Source: Streptomyces radicis
GTDB taxonomy: Bacteria; Actinomycetota; Actinomycetes; Streptomycetales; Streptomycetaceae
DNA: 64,000 nt
Direction of reading: 5' to 3'
NCBI RefSeq assembly: GCF_003626575.1
Contig: NZ_RBDY01000032.1
Location: forward strand, 1 to 64,000
The translations under genes were made by a program, and so were the position numbers. The notes beneath the pieces were generated by a model. That model was not told the origin of the DNA, did no database searches, and was given only the letters and a program-made list of their open reading frames with translations. Positions 1 through 7,625 of the stretch are shown piece by piece; within the stretch, counting starts at the first letter, position 1, and every line of letters begins with the position of its first letter.

Positions 1-2
1 CG

Positions 3-107
3 GAACTCAAACAACGCTGGCGAACCCTCCAGCACGTCACGATCAGCCCCACCCGCATCGGCGCCATCACACAAGCAGCTCTGGCACTCAACAACGCATG
101 GAAATAA
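3..107 (+). CDS. C-terminal tail of a transposase (partial)
   Basis: The left edge carries 34 codons and a TAA stop in frame 3. The peptide begins ELKQRWRTLQ and ends ALALNNAWK. The wording (RWRxLQHVTxSPxRIG, then an Ala/Leu-rich helix) resembles the last residues of DDE transposases of IS5-like elements in Streptomyces, from memory of the family. The rest of the gene lies outside the window, so completeness cannot be judged. It suggests that the left boundary falls in or beside an insertion sequence. Confidence 0.5.
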   Translation, partial: ELKQRWRTLQHVTISPTRIGAITQAALALNNAWK

Positions 108-589
108 CCACCGCTGAGAAAACCTCACTGTGTGTTGAACAGAACGTGCCCCGTTTCAGGAGAGCACCCGGCCTCGCGTAAGCGAGGCATAAAGCCCCGC
201 GGGCCCGCTGAACGACGCGCGCGCCCGCCCCGGACCGGCCCGCCCCATAAGCTCAACGTGCGCGCGGTAAACGACGATTGCGGCGGCCAGGGCAGGCCCG
301 AAGGGTGCGCGCCACCCCAGCCGACCACCGGGAAAACGGCCGCCAACAAGGGACGCGGCCGCGCCCGTTCGGCGAACGGCCCCAGCCCACAGCGAGACCG
401 ACCGTTTACCGAGACGGCCGCACACCGGACACCCCTCCCCCCGTAGGTGCCCTCCCTGACCCGCACCACCACAACACCCGACACCCGGCAGACGGCGAGC
501 GGGAGGGCGTCCAGCCCGTAGCCGCCGCCACAGCCGCCCGCAGGGCACCCGCACGGGCACCCCTTGACGCGGCGCCTACGATCGGGAGG
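108..589. other. Non-coding stretch with one hairpin
   Basis: This 480-base stretch separates the transposase tail from the LysR gene. The only clear element is a perfect 7-bp stem, GCCTCGC at 171-177 and GCGAGGC at 182-188 with a GTAA loop. It could terminate the transposase gene or belong to the element's end. Open frames across 125-560 on both strands look like GC-rich shadows with Arg/Pro/Gly-rich translations. I see no convincing gene here. Confidence 0.5.
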
Positions 590-1522
590 GTGCCCGACTC
601 ACTCGACCTGGTGCAGCTCCGCAGCTTCGTCGCCATCGCCGACTGCGGAGGATTCGGCCGCGCCGCGGCCGCGCTGCACCTCAGCCAGCCGACCGTCAGC
701 CAGCATGTGCGGCTGCTCGAGAAGCGGCTCGACGCCGAGCTGGTCCGCAGGGACGGGCGGCGCACCCGTTTCACCGACGCCGGGGAGCGGCTGCTGGTCG
801 AGGCCCGCCGCATCCTGTCCGTGCACGACCAGGCGCTCGAACGGCTGGACGCCGCCAGCCGGTCGCGGATCGTCATCGGCTCGGCGGAGACCGCGGCCGA
901 CCAGGTGCTGCCCGGGGTCCTGGCGCGGCTGCGGGCGGCGTTCCCGCACCATGGCGTGCAGTTCCACATCGACCGCTCGACGCAGATGACCGAGGCCGTG
1001 GCCCGGGGCACCATCGATCTGGCTGTGATCCTGAGCACTACCCCCGACACCCCGGGGCGCCGCGTCGGCTCCCTGCCGCTGGCCTGGTACGCCGCCCCCG
1101 GGTGGCAGCCTCCGGCGGGCGGCGAACGCTGGCCGCTCGTGGCCTATGTCGAGCCCTGCGGGATGCGGCAGCGCGCCCTGCACGAGCTGGCCGAGGCGGG
1201 CCTCACGGTCGACGTGGTCGCCGAGTCCACCAGCCTCGAGGGCGTGATGGGCGCCGCGCGGGCGGGCCTCGGAGTCGCCGTACTGCCGTCCGCGGGGCGG
1301 CTGTTGCCCGGGCTGGTCGAGCGGAACGACCTGCCGGACCTGGGGCTCGCGGGCGTGCACCTGACGGCCCGTCGGGGCCTCGACATCGACGTGGAGGCCG
1401 CCGCGCTCGCCGCGATGGAGGGCTTCTTCGCCGAGCTGCGCGGCACCGCCTCCGCCGACCTCGACGAGGTCGCCGAGGTCGCCGACGAGGTCGCGCCCCG
1501 GCTGGAGCACGACGGGCGCTGA
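590..1522 (+). CDS. LysR-family transcriptional regulator
   Basis: A 310-residue LysR-type regulator. The N-terminal winged helix-turn-helix covers about residues 5-65 (FGRAAAALHLSQPTVSQHVRL, then LVRRDGRRTRFT). A substrate-binding-like effector domain follows (IVIGSAETAADQ, then GVMGAARAGLGVAVLPS). The start is taken as GTG at 590 because the conserved family start begins within a few residues. An in-frame GTG at 611 is possible, and the open frame running back to 278 is probably not translated. The purine-rich GGGAGG touches the GTG, so initiation may be leaderless. It is co-oriented with the sulfur operon that follows and is the obvious candidate regulator, in the way CysB/Cbl-type LysR proteins control sulfonate genes elsewhere. 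The tail is acidic with repeated DEVAEVADEV. Confidence 0.85.
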   Translation: MPDSLDLVQLRSFVAIADCGGFGRAAAALHLSQPTVSQHVRLLEKRLDAELVRRDGRRTRFTDAGERLLVEARRILSVHDQALERLDAASRSRIVIGSAETAADQVLPGVLARLRAAFPHHGVQFHIDRSTQMTEAVARGTIDLAVILSTTPDTPGRRVGSLPLAWYAAPGWQPPAGGERWPLVAYVEPCGMRQRALHELAEAGLTVDVVAESTSLEGVMGAARAGLGVAVLPSAGRLLPGLVERNDLPDLGLAGVHLTARRGLDIDVEAAALAAMEGFFAELRGTASADLDEVAEVADEVAPRLEHDGR

Positions 1523-1560
1523 CCGCTCCGCGTCGGCCTTCCATCACCGCTCCCGATGGG

Positions 1561-1573
1561 TGTCCATCGGACA
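1561..1573. promoter_or_regulatory. Palindrome upstream of the leader promoter
   Basis: TGTCC-ATC-GGACA is a perfect 5-3-5 inverted repeat lying just upstream of the putative -35 box at 1580. The position fits an operator or activator site for the operon, perhaps for the LysR protein. LysR sites usually follow T-N11-A, which this only loosely resembles, so the assignment is weak. Confidence 0.35.
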
Positions 1574-1579
1574 TCGTTG

Positions 1580-1609
1580 TTGGACGCCCGCGCGGCCCCG
1601 TCCTAGGGT
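1580..1609 (+). promoter_or_regulatory. Promoter for a leaderless leader-peptide ORF
   Basis: TTGGAC (1580-1585) and TAGGGT (1604-1609) are separated by 18 bases and match actinobacterial housekeeping promoters (TTGAC / TAnnnT). Transcription would start about 7-8 bases after the -10 box, at the ATG of the small ORF at 1617. That predicts a leaderless mRNA. Confidence 0.6.
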
Positions 1610-1616
1610 GTTGGCC

Positions 1617-1721
1617 ATGACACGCACTCGAGGACACGTCCCAGGGCGACTGCCGCACGGCGCGCTGTCCTGCGCGGTCTCCGTGCCGCGATGTCCGTGT
1701 CGCTCCTGTCCGGCCTGTTGA
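1617..1721 (+). CDS. Cys-rich leader peptide (uORF)
   Basis: A 34-codon ORF (MTRTRGHVPG... then VPRCPCRSCPAC, stop). Five of its 34 codons are Cys, four of them in the last nine residues, with Cys the final codon before TGA. It lies directly after a promoter placed for leaderless transcription and ahead of the sulfurtransferase/monooxygenase operon. Cys-rich leaderless uORFs upstream of sulfur genes are known from mycobacteria (the Ms4527A/Ms5788A-type leader peptides). There, slow translation of Cys codons under cysteine shortage raises downstream expression. The same role is inferred here. No direct homology can be shown from sequence alone. The peptide itself probably has no function. Confidence 0.7.
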   Translation: MTRTRGHVPGRLPHGALSCAVSVPRCPCRSCPAC

Positions 1722-1727
1722 GCCGGT

Positions 1728-1744
1728 CCCCCGGTCGACGGGGG
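1728..1744 (+). promoter_or_regulatory. Hairpin just after the leader ORF
   Basis: CCCCCG (1728-1733) and CGGGGG (1739-1744) form a perfect 6-bp GC stem with a 5-base loop, starting 7 bases after the leader stop codon. A ribosome stalled on the terminal Cys codons would cover this region. It is therefore a candidate part of an attenuator, although no U-tract follows. Confidence 0.4.
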
Positions 1745-1961
1745 TCGTGACGGCCGAGGCCGCGCCGTTGGGCGGGCCACCCGGTGAACGCCCTGGCGCC
1801 GCACGGCGCCCGGCTCCCCCGCGCCGTCACGCGCTCCCCCTCGCCGCCACCCCGTAACCCGCTCGCCCTCCGCGCCGCCCCCTGGCCCGGTCGCGCCCGG
1901 CCGCCGCCGTGCCCGCGACCGCCACGGGGCGGGTGGTCACGCCTGTCCCAGGAGCACCGCC

Positions 1962-2885
1962 ATGCCCGTTCTCGTGTCCCCCGACGAACTCGCCGCCCTG
2001 CTCGCCGCCGACCCCCGCGTCCGGGTGCTCGACGTCCGCTGGTCGCTCGCCGCGCCCGATGGGCTGCCCGCCCATCGCGCGGGCCACATCCCGGGCGCCG
2101 TCCATGTCGATCTGGAGCGCGAGCTGTCCGCGCCCGCCACCCCCGGCGGCGGCCGCCACCCGCTGCCGCCGATCGCCGACCTCCGGCGCGCGGCCAGCCG
2201 TTGGGGCGTCGACGACGGCGACCCCGTGGTGGTCCACGACGACTCGGGAGGGCTCGCGGCGGCCCGCGCCTGGTGGCTGCTGCGCCACGCCGGGGTCGCC
2301 GATGTGCGGGTCCTCGACGGGGCGTTCGCCGCGTGGCGCGCCGCCGGGCTGCCGGTGGCCACGGGGGACGAGCCCGCGCCGCCGCCGGGGAACGTGCGGC
2401 TGTCCTACGGCCACCTCCCGGTGATCGACGCCGACGAGGCAGCGGCCCTGCCGGACCGTGGCACCCTGCTCGACGCGCGCGCCGCCGCCCGTTACCGGGG
2501 CGACGAGGAGCCGGTCGACCCCAGGGCCGGGCACATCCCCGGGGCGGTGAGCGCACCGGCCACCGACCACCTCGACCCGGCGGGCCGCTTCCGCTCCCCC
2601 GCCGAACTGCGCGTCCATTACGCGGCGTTGGGCGTGCGCGCGGACCGGCCCACGGCCGTCTACTGCGGATCGGGCGTGACCGCGGCGCACAGCGTGCTCG
2701 CGCTGGCCGTGGCCGGGGTCGATGCGGCGCTCTTCCCCGGCTCCTGGTCGGCGTGGTCCGCCGACCCCGCGCGCCCCGTCGCCACCGGCGCCTCGCCCCG
2801 GCCACCCGCGCCCACTGCGCCGCCCGCGCCGCCCGTTCCCCCCGCCTCCTCCCCCGCCGCCCCGACGACAGGAGCCCCGGCATGA
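1962..2885 (+). CDS. 3-mercaptopyruvate/thiosulfate sulfurtransferase
   Basis: A 307-residue two-domain rhodanese. The inactive N-terminal domain covers about residues 5-130 and the catalytic domain about 155-270. The active-site loop reads CGSGVTA with Cys at residue 235, the form typical of mercaptopyruvate sulfurtransferases such as E. coli SseA. A Pro/Ala-rich tail of about 35 residues follows. The start ATG has AGGAG upstream at about 1950. It overlaps the next gene by ATGA. It may move sulfane sulfur, or detoxify or recycle sulfur released by the downstream monooxygenases. The 240-base leader between the Cys-rich ORF and this gene holds no other convincing ORF. Confidence 0.9.
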   Translation: MPVLVSPDELAALLAADPRVRVLDVRWSLAAPDGLPAHRAGHIPGAVHVDLERELSAPATPGGGRHPLPPIADLRRAASRWGVDDGDPVVVHDDSGGLAAARAWWLLRHAGVADVRVLDGAFAAWRAAGLPVATGDEPAPPPGNVRLSYGHLPVIDADEAAALPDRGTLLDARAAARYRGDEEPVDPRAGHIPGAVSAPATDHLDPAGRFRSPAELRVHYAALGVRADRPTAVYCGSGVTAAHSVLALAVAGVDAALFPGSWSAWSADPARPVATGASPRPPAPTAPPAPPVPPASSPAAPTTGAPA

Positions 2886-4081
2886 CCGTCGAGTTCATCA
2901 GCGCCAGCTATGTGAACGACTCCACCGAACTCCATCCCCGCCCAGGGCAGGGCATCGACCGCTCCTTCCTGGTGCGCTACGCCCGCACGCTGGACGAGTA
3001 CGGCTTCGACTACACGCTGCTGCCCTACGGGTCCGCGGGCTACGACCCGTTCACCGTGGCCGCCGCCATCGCCCAACACACCGAGCGCGTACGCCCGTTG
3101 GTCGCGCTGCGGCCCAACACCGTCTATCCGACGGTCGCCGCCAAGGCGCTCGCCACCCTCGACCAGCTCAGCGGCGGCCGGGCCGCCGTGCACATCATCT
3201 CGGGCGGCGACGACCACGAGCAGGCCCGCGAGGGCGACCGGCTGCCGAAGGAGCGGCGCTACGCGCGGTCCGCCGAGTTCATCGAGATCCTGCGCAGGGC
3301 GTGGACCGCGGCCGAACCGTTCGACCACGCCGGGGAGTTCTACTCGTTCGAGGACTTCCGCGCCGAGTACCGCCCTGTGGCGGGCACCATCCCCGTCTCC
3401 GTCGGCGGCTCGTCGCCCGAGGCGTACCGGGTGGGTGGCGCGCTCGGCGACATCTTCGGGCTGTGGGGCGAGCCGCTGGCCGAGACGCGGCAGCAGATCG
3501 ACGCCGTCCACCGGGAGGCCGAACGCGCGGGCCGCGCCGACCGGCCCAGGATCTGGGTGACCTTCCGCCCGATCATCGCGCCCACCGAGGAGCTGGCCTG
3601 GGAGAAGGCGCACCGGGTGCTGGCCGCGCTGCGCCGCCCCGAGGCCAAGGACGCCATCGCCCGCTGGCCCCGGCGCGAGGGCCGCCCGCAGAACGTCGGG
3701 TCCCGGCGCCTGCTCGACATCGCCGACCGCGGCGAGCTGCACGACCGCGCCCTGTGGACCCCGGTCGCCACCGCGACCAACGCGCGCGGCGCCTCCACCG
3801 CGCTGGTCGGCACGCCCGAGACGGTGGCCGCCGCGATCCTCGACTACATCGATCTGGGCGCCGAGCTGATCTCGATCCGCGGCTACGACAACCTCGACGA
3901 CGCGATCGACTACGGGCGTTACGTCCTCCCCCTGGTCCGCCAGGAGCTGGACGCGCGCGCCAGGGGCGCGTCCCGGCTCGACGCCGGTCCGCCGGTGCCG
4001 CCCCCGGGATCCCCCTTCGCCGCCGGATCCGGAGCCACCGCGTCCGAGACCGCCAGGACCGAAGCCACCACCACCGCCTGA
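2882..4081 (+). CDS. SsuD-like FMNH2-dependent alkanesulfonate monooxygenase
   Basis: A 399-residue luciferase-like monooxygenase (LLM). It begins MTVEFISASYVND and contains LRPNTVYPTVAAKALATLDQ, then GGRAAVHIISGG and PVSVGGSSPEA, patterns of the SsuD branch (E. coli SsuD is about 380 residues). Such enzymes use reduced FMN and O2 to split sulfonates into sulfite and an aldehyde. The ATG overlaps the sulfurtransferase stop (ATGA), so translation is probably coupled. The last ~40 residues are a low-complexity Pro/Ala/Thr tail. Two flavin reductases at the end of the operon could supply FMNH2. The substrate is unknown. Confidence 0.85.
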   Translation: MTVEFISASYVNDSTELHPRPGQGIDRSFLVRYARTLDEYGFDYTLLPYGSAGYDPFTVAAAIAQHTERVRPLVALRPNTVYPTVAAKALATLDQLSGGRAAVHIISGGDDHEQAREGDRLPKERRYARSAEFIEILRRAWTAAEPFDHAGEFYSFEDFRAEYRPVAGTIPVSVGGSSPEAYRVGGALGDIFGLWGEPLAETRQQIDAVHREAERAGRADRPRIWVTFRPIIAPTEELAWEKAHRVLAALRRPEAKDAIARWPRREGRPQNVGSRRLLDIADRGELHDRALWTPVATATNARGASTALVGTPETVAAAILDYIDLGAELISIRGYDNLDDAIDYGRYVLPLVRQELDARARGASRLDAGPPVPPPGSPFAAGSGATASETARTEATTTA

Positions 4082-4118
4082 GCACGGCCCCGCCGTGCCC
4101 GCACCCCGAGGAAAGCCC

Positions 4119-5753
4119 ATGCGTCCCCAGACCAGAACCGGGGCGGCCCGCCGCCCCCTCCGCCTGGCCACCGCCGCCGTCGCCCTGCCGCTGACCCTGC
4201 TCGCCACCGCGTGCGGCGGGACCGAGGCCGCGGGCGGCGGCGACGCGGGCGAGCCACGCCCGGGCGGAACCCTGGCCGTCGGCCTCAACACGAGCCTGGC
4301 CTGCGCCGACCCGCACCAGAACTCCTCGAACGTCACCATCTTCGTGGCCCGGCAGATAGCCGACTCGCTCACCGACCAGGACCCGGAGACGGGCGAGATC
4401 ACCCCGTGGCTCGCCGAGTCATGGGAGGTCTCCGAGTCCGCGGACTCCTACACGTTCCACCTGCGGGAGGGCGTGACGTTCGGCGACGGCACGCCGCTGA
4501 ACGCCGAAGCGGTCGCGGCCAACTTCGAGACGATCGCCGACCTCGGCCCCGGCGTCACGCCGTTGGCCTCCACCTACCTGGACGGCTACGCCGGGTCCGA
4601 GGTGGTGGACGAGCACACCGTCACGGTCACGTTCGACCACTCCAACGTGCAGTTCCTCCAGGGCACCGCCACCATCACGCTGGGCATCCTGGCGCCCGCC
4701 ACCCTGGAGCGCACGCCGGAGGAGCGGTGCGCGGGCGAGCTGATCGGGGCGGGCCCGTTCGTCATCGACGGCTACCAGCCCGAGCAGCGGATCACGCTGC
4801 AACGGCGCGACGGCTACGACTGGGCCTCCCCCGTGCTCGAGCACACCGGCGAGGCGTATGTGGAGACCGTCGACTTCGATGTGGTCCCCGAGGCCGGGGT
4901 GCGCGCCGGGCAGCTGCGCAACGGCGAGCTGCACATCGACACCATCCCGCTCACCGAGGACGTGCCCGGCTTCGAGGGCAACGGCTTCGGCGTCGTCGGC
5001 CGCCCCTACCCGGGCGTCGGCGTCAACCTCATCCCCAACCTGCGACGCCCGCTCGCCGGCGAGACCGCCGTGCGCCGGGCCATCCAACTCGGCGTCGACC
5101 GCGAGGAGATCGTCTCCGGCGTGCTGACCGAGTACGACCGGGTGGCGGAGAACGTGATCACCTCGGCCACGCCGTTCTTCGAACCCCTCGACGGCATCGC
5201 CCACGACCCCGGGCGGGCGGTCGAGCTGCTCGAGGACGACGGCTGGCTGCCGGGCGCCGACGGCGTGCGGGAGAAGGACGAGCAGCGCCTGGAGCTGCTC
5301 GCGCTCTACCACGCGGGGCGGCAGGCCGGGCCGATGATGGAGCTGGTCCAGTCGCAGCTGCGGGAGATCGGCATCGACCTCCAGATCAGGCTGCTCGCCC
5401 CCGCCGAGCTGGCCGACGCCGAGGCGAGCGGCGAGTGGGACCTGTGGTACTCGCCGTTCCACCGGGCCGAGGCGGACTCGGCGCGCGCGGTGTTCGGGTT
5501 CACCGGGCGCAACCAGAACCGGGTCGAGGAGGCCAGGCCGGTGGACGAGCTGCTCCAGGAGCAGTCGGGCGAGGCCGACCCCGAGCGGCGACAGGAGCTG
5601 ATCACCGAGGCCACCCAGGAGCTGGTGGACGAGGCGTACGCCATCCCGCTCTACGAGCTCGCGGGCGTGATGACGCACCGCGAGGGCGTCCAGGGCTTCC
5701 ACTTCGAGGCCAGCTCGCGGCTCAGCCTCTACGACGTCTGGCTCGACGAGTGA
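4119..5753 (+). CDS. ABC transporter solute-binding lipoprotein (peptide/nickel family 5)
   Basis: A 544-residue extracellular binding protein. The signal peptide ends in LLATAC with the lipid-modified Cys at residue 32, after a basic n-region. The mature protein has the family-5 pattern (PGGTLAVGLN, TDQDPETGEITPWLAESWEV, YTFHLREGVTFGDGTPL). The start at 4119 is preferred over 4095 because GAGGAAAG lies 4108-4115. It supplies the importer formed with the next three genes. Sulfonate importers are usually of another ABC type, so the substrate may be peptide-like or conjugate-like, for example an S-substituted amino acid. That is inference from context. Confidence 0.9.
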   Translation: MRPQTRTGAARRPLRLATAAVALPLTLLATACGGTEAAGGGDAGEPRPGGTLAVGLNTSLACADPHQNSSNVTIFVARQIADSLTDQDPETGEITPWLAESWEVSESADSYTFHLREGVTFGDGTPLNAEAVAANFETIADLGPGVTPLASTYLDGYAGSEVVDEHTVTVTFDHSNVQFLQGTATITLGILAPATLERTPEERCAGELIGAGPFVIDGYQPEQRITLQRRDGYDWASPVLEHTGEAYVETVDFDVVPEAGVRAGQLRNGELHIDTIPLTEDVPGFEGNGFGVVGRPYPGVGVNLIPNLRRPLAGETAVRRAIQLGVDREEIVSGVLTEYDRVAENVITSATPFFEPLDGIAHDPGRAVELLEDDGWLPGADGVREKDEQRLELLALYHAGRQAGPMMELVQSQLREIGIDLQIRLLAPAELADAEASGEWDLWYSPFHRAEADSARAVFGFTGRNQNRVEEARPVDELLQEQSGEADPERRQELITEATQELVDEAYAIPLYELAGVMTHREGVQGFHFEASSRLSLYDVWLDE

Positions 5754-5805
5754 CGCGCCCGCCGCGCCCGCCCCTCCGACCTGATCCGACCTGAGGACTC
5801 GACCC

Positions 5806-6750
5806 ATGGGGAAGTACCTCGCCTCGCGCGGCCTCCAGGCGCTGCTCGTGCTGCTCGGGACGTTCACGCTGGCCTTCGTGCTGCTGTCCGTGCTGCCGAG
5901 CGACGCGCTGTCCATCAAGCTCTCAGGGGCGGGGGACGCGGCGCTCAGCCCGGATGAGGTGGCCAGGCTGCGCGCGGAGCACGGCTACGACGACCCGCTC
6001 GTCGAGCAGTATCTGCGCCAGCTGGGCGGGCTGCTCGGCGGTGACCTGGGGACGTCGCTGCACACCGGCGCCCCGGTGCTGTCCATGCTGGGCAGCGCCC
6101 TGCCGCACACCGCCCAACTGGCGGGTCTCGCCCTGCTGTTCGGGGTGGTCGCCGGGCTGCTCGTGGGCAGCGTGGCCGCGCACACCCGTGGCCCGTGGGC
6201 CAGGGAGGCGCTGATGTCGCTGCCGCCGCTTGGGATCTCGTTCCCCACCTTCGCGGTGGGCCTGGTGCTGATCCAGGTGGTGGCGTTCCAGTGGCAGGCG
6301 CTGCCGTCGGGCGGCACGGACGGCTTCAGGAGCCTGGTCCTGCCCGCGATCACGCTGGCGCTTCCGGTCACCGCGACGGTGGCCCAGGTCTTCCACCGGA
6401 GCCTGCGCGAGGTGCTCGAACAGGGCTATGTGGACACCGCGGTCGCCAAGGGCGCGGGGCGGGCGCGGATCCACCTGGCGCACGCCACCCGCAACGCCGC
6501 GGGGCCCACGCTCACCGCGACCGCCGTGGTCGTCGGGAACCTGCTCGGCGGCGCGGTGGTGACCGAGACGGTCTTCTCCCGCGAGGGCGTCGGGCGACTC
6601 ACGGCCGACGCGGTCACCCGCCAGGACCTGCCCGTGGTGCAGGGCGTGGTGCTGCTCTCCGCGCTGGTCTTCGTCGTCGTCAACCTGCTCGTGGACCTCG
6701 CCTATCCCCTGCTCGACCGCCGCGTCACCGTCAAGGAGGCCGTCAGATGA
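5806..6750 (+). CDS. ABC transporter permease (DppB-like)
   Basis: A 314-residue inner-membrane permease of the dipeptide/oligopeptide class. The N-terminal helix (YLASRGLQALLVLLGTFTLAFVLLS) is followed by a long external loop and five further helices. The cytoplasmic coupling loop reads GYVDTAVAKGAG...RIHLAHATRNA. GAGGACTCGACCC precedes the ATG. It pairs with the next permease, which it overlaps by ATGA. Confidence 0.9.
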   Translation: MGKYLASRGLQALLVLLGTFTLAFVLLSVLPSDALSIKLSGAGDAALSPDEVARLRAEHGYDDPLVEQYLRQLGGLLGGDLGTSLHTGAPVLSMLGSALPHTAQLAGLALLFGVVAGLLVGSVAAHTRGPWAREALMSLPPLGISFPTFAVGLVLIQVVAFQWQALPSGGTDGFRSLVLPAITLALPVTATVAQVFHRSLREVLEQGYVDTAVAKGAGRARIHLAHATRNAAGPTLTATAVVVGNLLGGAVVTETVFSREGVGRLTADAVTRQDLPVVQGVVLLSALVFVVVNLLVDLAYPLLDRRVTVKEAVR

Positions 6751-7625
6751 CCAGCACCGAGACCGTCGCCGCCGAGGTGGCGGGCCCGGCCGCCGCCGGG
6801 CCCGCCAGGCGGCGGCGCGAGCCGCGCCGCCTCGGCCCCGGGGTGGTGCTCGCCCTGCTGGTGCTCGGGCTCGCGGTGCTCGCCGCGTTCGCCCCTGGGC
6901 TGCTGACGTCGCACTCGCCGACCAGCGACGACGTGCTCGACAAGCTGCGACCGCCCAGCGCCGAGCACTGGTTCGGCACCGACCAGCTGGGGCGCGACGT
7001 GTTCGCGCGGGTGGTGCACGGTGCGGGTCTTTCGCTGCGGGCGCCGCTCATCGCGGTGGCCATCGCGTTCGGCGTCGGCTCGACCGTCGGCCTGGTGTCC
7101 GGCTTCGTCGGCGGGGCCGTGGACGCCGTGCTCATGCGGCTGGTGGACATCCTGCTCGCGGTGCCCTCGCTGCTGCTCTCGCTGGCGATCGTCGCCGCGC
7201 TCGGCTTCGGGATCACCAACGTCGCGGTCGCCGTCGGCATCGCGTCGGTCGCGTCGTTCGCCCGGATCACCAGGGCCGAGGCGCTGCGGGTGCGGGCCTC
7301 GCCGTTCGTCGAGGCGGCCGTCGTGCTGGGGGTGCGCCGCCCCGTGGTGCTCGCGCGGCACGTGCTGCCGCACGCGATCGGGCCCGCCCTTGTGCTCTCC
7401 ACCCTGGAGTTCGGCACCGCGATCCTCTCGGTCTCGGCGCTGAGCTTCCTCGGCTACGGCGAACCGCCGCCGACCCCCGAGTGGGGCAAGATCGTCAGCG
7501 AGGGCCGGGACTATCTGGCCACCGCGTGGTGGGTCGCGCTGCTGCCCAGCCTGGTGATCGCGGCGACCGTGCTCGCCACCAACCGGGTCTCCCGCTGGCT
7601 CGACACCCAGGGGGCGGGGCGATGA
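6747..7625 (+). CDS. ABC transporter permease (DppC-like)
   Basis: A 292-residue permease, second membrane subunit of the importer. The N-terminal region after a charged stretch holds the first helix and the DppC-type motif HWFGTDQLGRDVFARVVHGA. The coupling motif is EALRVRASPFVEAAVVLGVR. It overlaps both neighbours by 4 bases (ATGA), which points to tight stoichiometric coupling with the DppB-like subunit and the ATPase. Confidence 0.9.
   Translation: MTSTETVAAEVAGPAAAGPARRRREPRRLGPGVVLALLVLGLAVLAAFAPGLLTSHSPTSDDVLDKLRPPSAEHWFGTDQLGRDVFARVVHGAGLSLRAPLIAVAIAFGVGSTVGLVSGFVGGAVDAVLMRLVDILLAVPSLLLSLAIVAALGFGITNVAVAVGIASVASFARITRAEALRVRASPFVEAAVVLGVRRPVVLARHVLPHAIGPALVLSTLEFGTAILSVSALSFLGYGEPPPTPEWGKIVSEGRDYLATAWWVALLPSLVIAATVLATNRVSRWLDTQGAGR

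Noticed and set aside
125-560. Overlapping open frames on both strands in the first intergenic region
   Set aside because: Their translations are Arg/Pro/Gly-rich with no motif, and several frames are open at once, which is typical of GC-rich non-coding DNA.
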